NCBI GenBank assembly: GCA_016928995.1
Contig: JAFGJS010000010.1
Location: 1-23,705 of the forward strand
DNA: 23,705 nucleotides
Reading direction: 5' to 3'
Source of the DNA: Candidatus Sumerlaeota bacterium
GTDB taxonomy: Bacteria; Sumerlaeota; Sumerlaeia; JAFGJS01
Position 1 is the first letter of the stretch, and the number at the start of each line of letters is the position of its first letter. The notes beneath the pieces are model-generated. The model made no database searches, was not told the DNA's origin, and saw only the letters and a list, made by a program, of their open reading frames with translations. Below, piece after piece: positions 21,973 to 23,705 of this stretch. The position numbers were made by a program, and so were the translations under genes.

Positions 21973-22835
21973 ATATCTATATGAGAATCTGGCGGCTCTA
22001 TCGCAATGAACTGGCGAAGTTCGTCCGGCAACGCTTCCCCTGGCTGGCGGTGTTTCTCGTCGCACTGGCGGCGTTCTTAATCGCGCACAATATCGATTCG
22101 ATGATGACCGCCATGGACCTTACCGGATACCGGGTGTTGATCCTGGGGGCGACGCTGGGGTGCAGTTCGTTCATTCCCATGCTGGTGATCATCTTCGGCT
22201 CGACGCTGGTGGCGTCGGAGGTCGCCGCCGGAACAACGCGGCTGGCGCTGGCGCGACCCGTGACCCGGTTTGAATTCATGACGGCCAAAGTGATGATCGG
22301 GCTGACTTTCGCCATGATGCTGATGGCCGCGTATTTCGCCACAATCGTGCTGGCCACGCCGGAGCAGTTCGCCTACGAGGCCGTGGTGGACGAAGGGGAA
22401 GTGCTGGCGTCGCAGTCGCGGTTGATCGGCGCCCTGGCGATCGCGTTTCTGGGCACGCTGTTTCAACTCACCGCGGCGCTGGCCTATGGCATGATGATGT
22501 CGGTGCTCGCGCGCGGCTTGATCAACGCCATCGGCGCCGCGATCGGCATCTTCATCGGCGTCGACGTATTCAAACACGTATTGCAAATCCCCGTGCCGGG
22601 CGCCGGGGAATACGACCTTGCGCCGATGATCTTCACCAGCTATATGACCGATTTCCTGAAAACGGCGCAGGACATCGCCCTGGGGCTTGATACGGTCTGG
22701 TTCGAACGACAGGGCGCAGCATGGACGAGCATTGAAAATCCTGGCATCGCCGCAATCCTGATTCCCGCCCTCTCATGCATCGTCTTCTGGGGTGTGGCGT
22801 ATGGGATTTTTTTAAGGCGGGATTTGCACGAATAG
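21969..22835 (+). CDS. ABC-2 type transporter permease (orphan in window)
   Basis: 288 residues from the ATG at 21969; an ATG at 21957 adds four. Neither has a good Shine-Dalgarno, but 21969 overlaps the stop of the short upstream ORF. Six or so hydrophobic segments are visible: 'WLAVFLVALAAFLIA', 'FIPMLVIIFGSTLVASE', 'MIGLTFAMMLMAAYFATIVL', 'LIGALAIAFLGTLFQLTAAL', 'GAAIGIFIGVDV' and 'AILIPALSCIVFWGVAYGIF'. The block 'ASEVAAGTTRLALARPVTRF' is the ABC-2 permease hallmark (the 'E...GT...L..P..R' pattern). It should form an exporter or drug/Na+-type pump with an ATPase. The ATPase gene is absent from the window, which is unusual because it normally sits next to the permease. Substrate unknown. 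Confidence 0.82.
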   Translation: MNIYMRIWRLYRNELAKFVRQRFPWLAVFLVALAAFLIAHNIDSMMTAMDLTGYRVLILGATLGCSSFIPMLVIIFGSTLVASEVAAGTTRLALARPVTRFEFMTAKVMIGLTFAMMLMAAYFATIVLATPEQFAYEAVVDEGEVLASQSRLIGALAIAFLGTLFQLTAALAYGMMMSVLARGLINAIGAAIGIFIGVDVFKHVLQIPVPGAGEYDLAPMIFTSYMTDFLKTAQDIALGLDTVWFERQGAAWTSIENPGIAAILIPALSCIVFWGVAYGIFLRRDLHE

Positions 22836-22946
22836 GATCGTTCACATTGAATCCCTCGCTGCCGAAAGCACTCAATATGAATCCAGAGCGGTGGTTTGAG
22901 TATTCAATTCAGAGTAGACATCAATATTATCCGGGAGGGCGGCCTT

Positions 22947-23588
22947 ATGACGTTTCCACTAGTCACATGGCGTGAGAAACTGCGTTGGATGCTGATCGCA
23001 TCTCAGGAGCAGAGCAAGCTTCCCTTGTTCGACGCCGTTGAGCAGGCGCTGGAGGGCGGTTTCACTTCCGTGCAGCTCCGCGAGCCTGGCATGTCCGCCC
23101 GAGAGCTATATGACGCGGCAATTCCATTGCGCCGCCTGACTCGTAATTATGACGCGCTGCTGATCATCAACGACCGGCTCGACGTGGCGCTGGCCATCGG
23201 GGCGGACGGCGCCCATCTGGGCTGGCGTTCGCTCAAGCCGGATGCGGCGAAACGCGCCTCGCGGGGGCGGCTGATCATCGGATGCTCGGCGCATAATGAA
23301 TATAAGGCGCGCACAGCGGTCCAGCTGGACGCCGATTACCTGACGCTGAGTCCCATCTTTCCCACTGAATCCAAAGATGGGCTTGGCTCGCCGCTTGGAA
23401 CGGAACATCTCCAGTCGATTGTGGAGAGCCTCGACCGGCCGGTCATCGCGCTGGGCGGCGTCAACTCCGGCAACGTCTGCGGCTGTTTCAACGCCGGGGC
23501 GCATGGAATCGCCCTCATTCGAAGCGTGCTGACCGCAGACGATCCAAAAACCGCGGCCCATGAACTCATTCATGCCGTCGCCATATAA
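22947..23588 (+). CDS. ThiE/TenI-family protein (TMP synthase or thiazole tautomerase-like)
   Basis: 213 residues; ATG at 22947 with GGGAGGG at 22933-22939 (7-nt spacing), so an upstream in-frame start at 22896 is rejected. The TIM-barrel landmarks are 'SVQLREPG' (41-48), 'LLIINDRLDVALAIGADGAH' (71-90), 'IIGCSAH' (110-116), 'SPIFPTESK' (135-143) and 'VIALGGV' (156-162). ThiE enzymes usually read 'LREK' and 'HLGQ.D', giving a phosphate-binding Lys and a magnesium-binding Asp. Here these positions are P47 and 'HLGWRSL', closer to TenI-like proteins. The thiamine pathway is likely, but the exact reaction is open. No TPP riboswitch was seen upstream. Confidence 0.85.
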   Translation: MTFPLVTWREKLRWMLIASQEQSKLPLFDAVEQALEGGFTSVQLREPGMSARELYDAAIPLRRLTRNYDALLIINDRLDVALAIGADGAHLGWRSLKPDAAKRASRGRLIIGCSAHNEYKARTAVQLDADYLTLSPIFPTESKDGLGSPLGTEHLQSIVESLDRPVIALGGVNSGNVCGCFNAGAHGIALIRSVLTADDPKTAAHELIHAVAI

Positions 23589-23705
23589 AAACGGCGATAC
23601 GCGGGTATTACTGGTTGTATATAGAGCCAATTTAAAAATACACTCTACTTTTGCTCATCCCAATCTCTGCTGAATGCAATTCCGCCGTCCCCCCGTTTTT
23701 TCAAG
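23589..23705. other. Noncoding right end of window
   Basis: 117 nt after the ThiE/TenI stop. No gene start, tRNA or clear terminator was seen. AAAACGG just after the stop and CCGTTTTTT near 23694-23702 are complementary but far apart. Confidence 0.4.

Noticed and set aside
22836-22946. TPP riboswitch before the ThiE/TenI gene
   Set aside because: Neither the CTGAGA nor the ACCTGA conserved element is present.

Overview
The window reads as ordinary bacterial chromosome: densely packed genes in short operons, with no phage, IS, CRISPR, rRNA or tRNA seen. The host cannot be named from this sequence. A Gram-negative envelope is implied by a periplasmic heme-c motif protein, a lipoprotein TRAP receptor and sigma-54 regulation. 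Two kinds of dispersed intergenic repeat are present (a 'KDTKTQR'-encoding repeat at about 3097-3188 and a GTCnGAC repeat at 18291-18333). From memory these are common in environmental genomes of the PVC/FCB type and nearby candidate phyla; that placement is inference.

Region 1 (2-6906, + strand) holds two tandem copies of a two-gene module. Each has a polytopic membrane protein with a C-terminal helical-repeat domain (A; the first copy runs off the left edge), followed with a 4-nt ATGA overlap by a membrane-anchored, PD40/TolB-like beta-propeller protein carrying one CXXCH heme-c motif (B). Both B copies are exactly 524 residues. No function is established, and this is the least explained system in the window.

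Region 2 (6989-9813, - strand) is a ferrous-iron uptake operon, feoA-feoB-feoC. A 538-nt AT-rich gap follows, then a short secreted FG-GAP-repeat protein (10352-11005, +) with only three blades.

Region 3 (11088-16172) is regulatory. A minus-strand operon encodes a soluble histidine kinase, a REC-HDOD protein and a REC-HD-GYP c-di-GMP phosphodiesterase. Divergent from it is a sigma-54 activator with an unrecognised N-terminal domain. The 186-nt divergent gap holds two adjacent inverted repeats.

Region 4 (16155-19406, - strand) is a TAXI-type TRAP transporter: a lipoprotein receptor followed by a fused permease, with a GTCnGAC repeat array between them. The permease overlaps the sigma-54 activator tail to tail by 18 nt.

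Region 5 (19574-21535, - strand) carries a phasin-like coiled-coil protein, a QueD/PTPS-family enzyme and a CofG-family radical SAM enzyme without CofH. Region 6 (21910-23588, + strand) has a possible 20-codon leader ORF, an orphan ABC-2 type permease and a ThiE/TenI-family protein whose residues look more TenI-like. The window ends in noncoding sequence.
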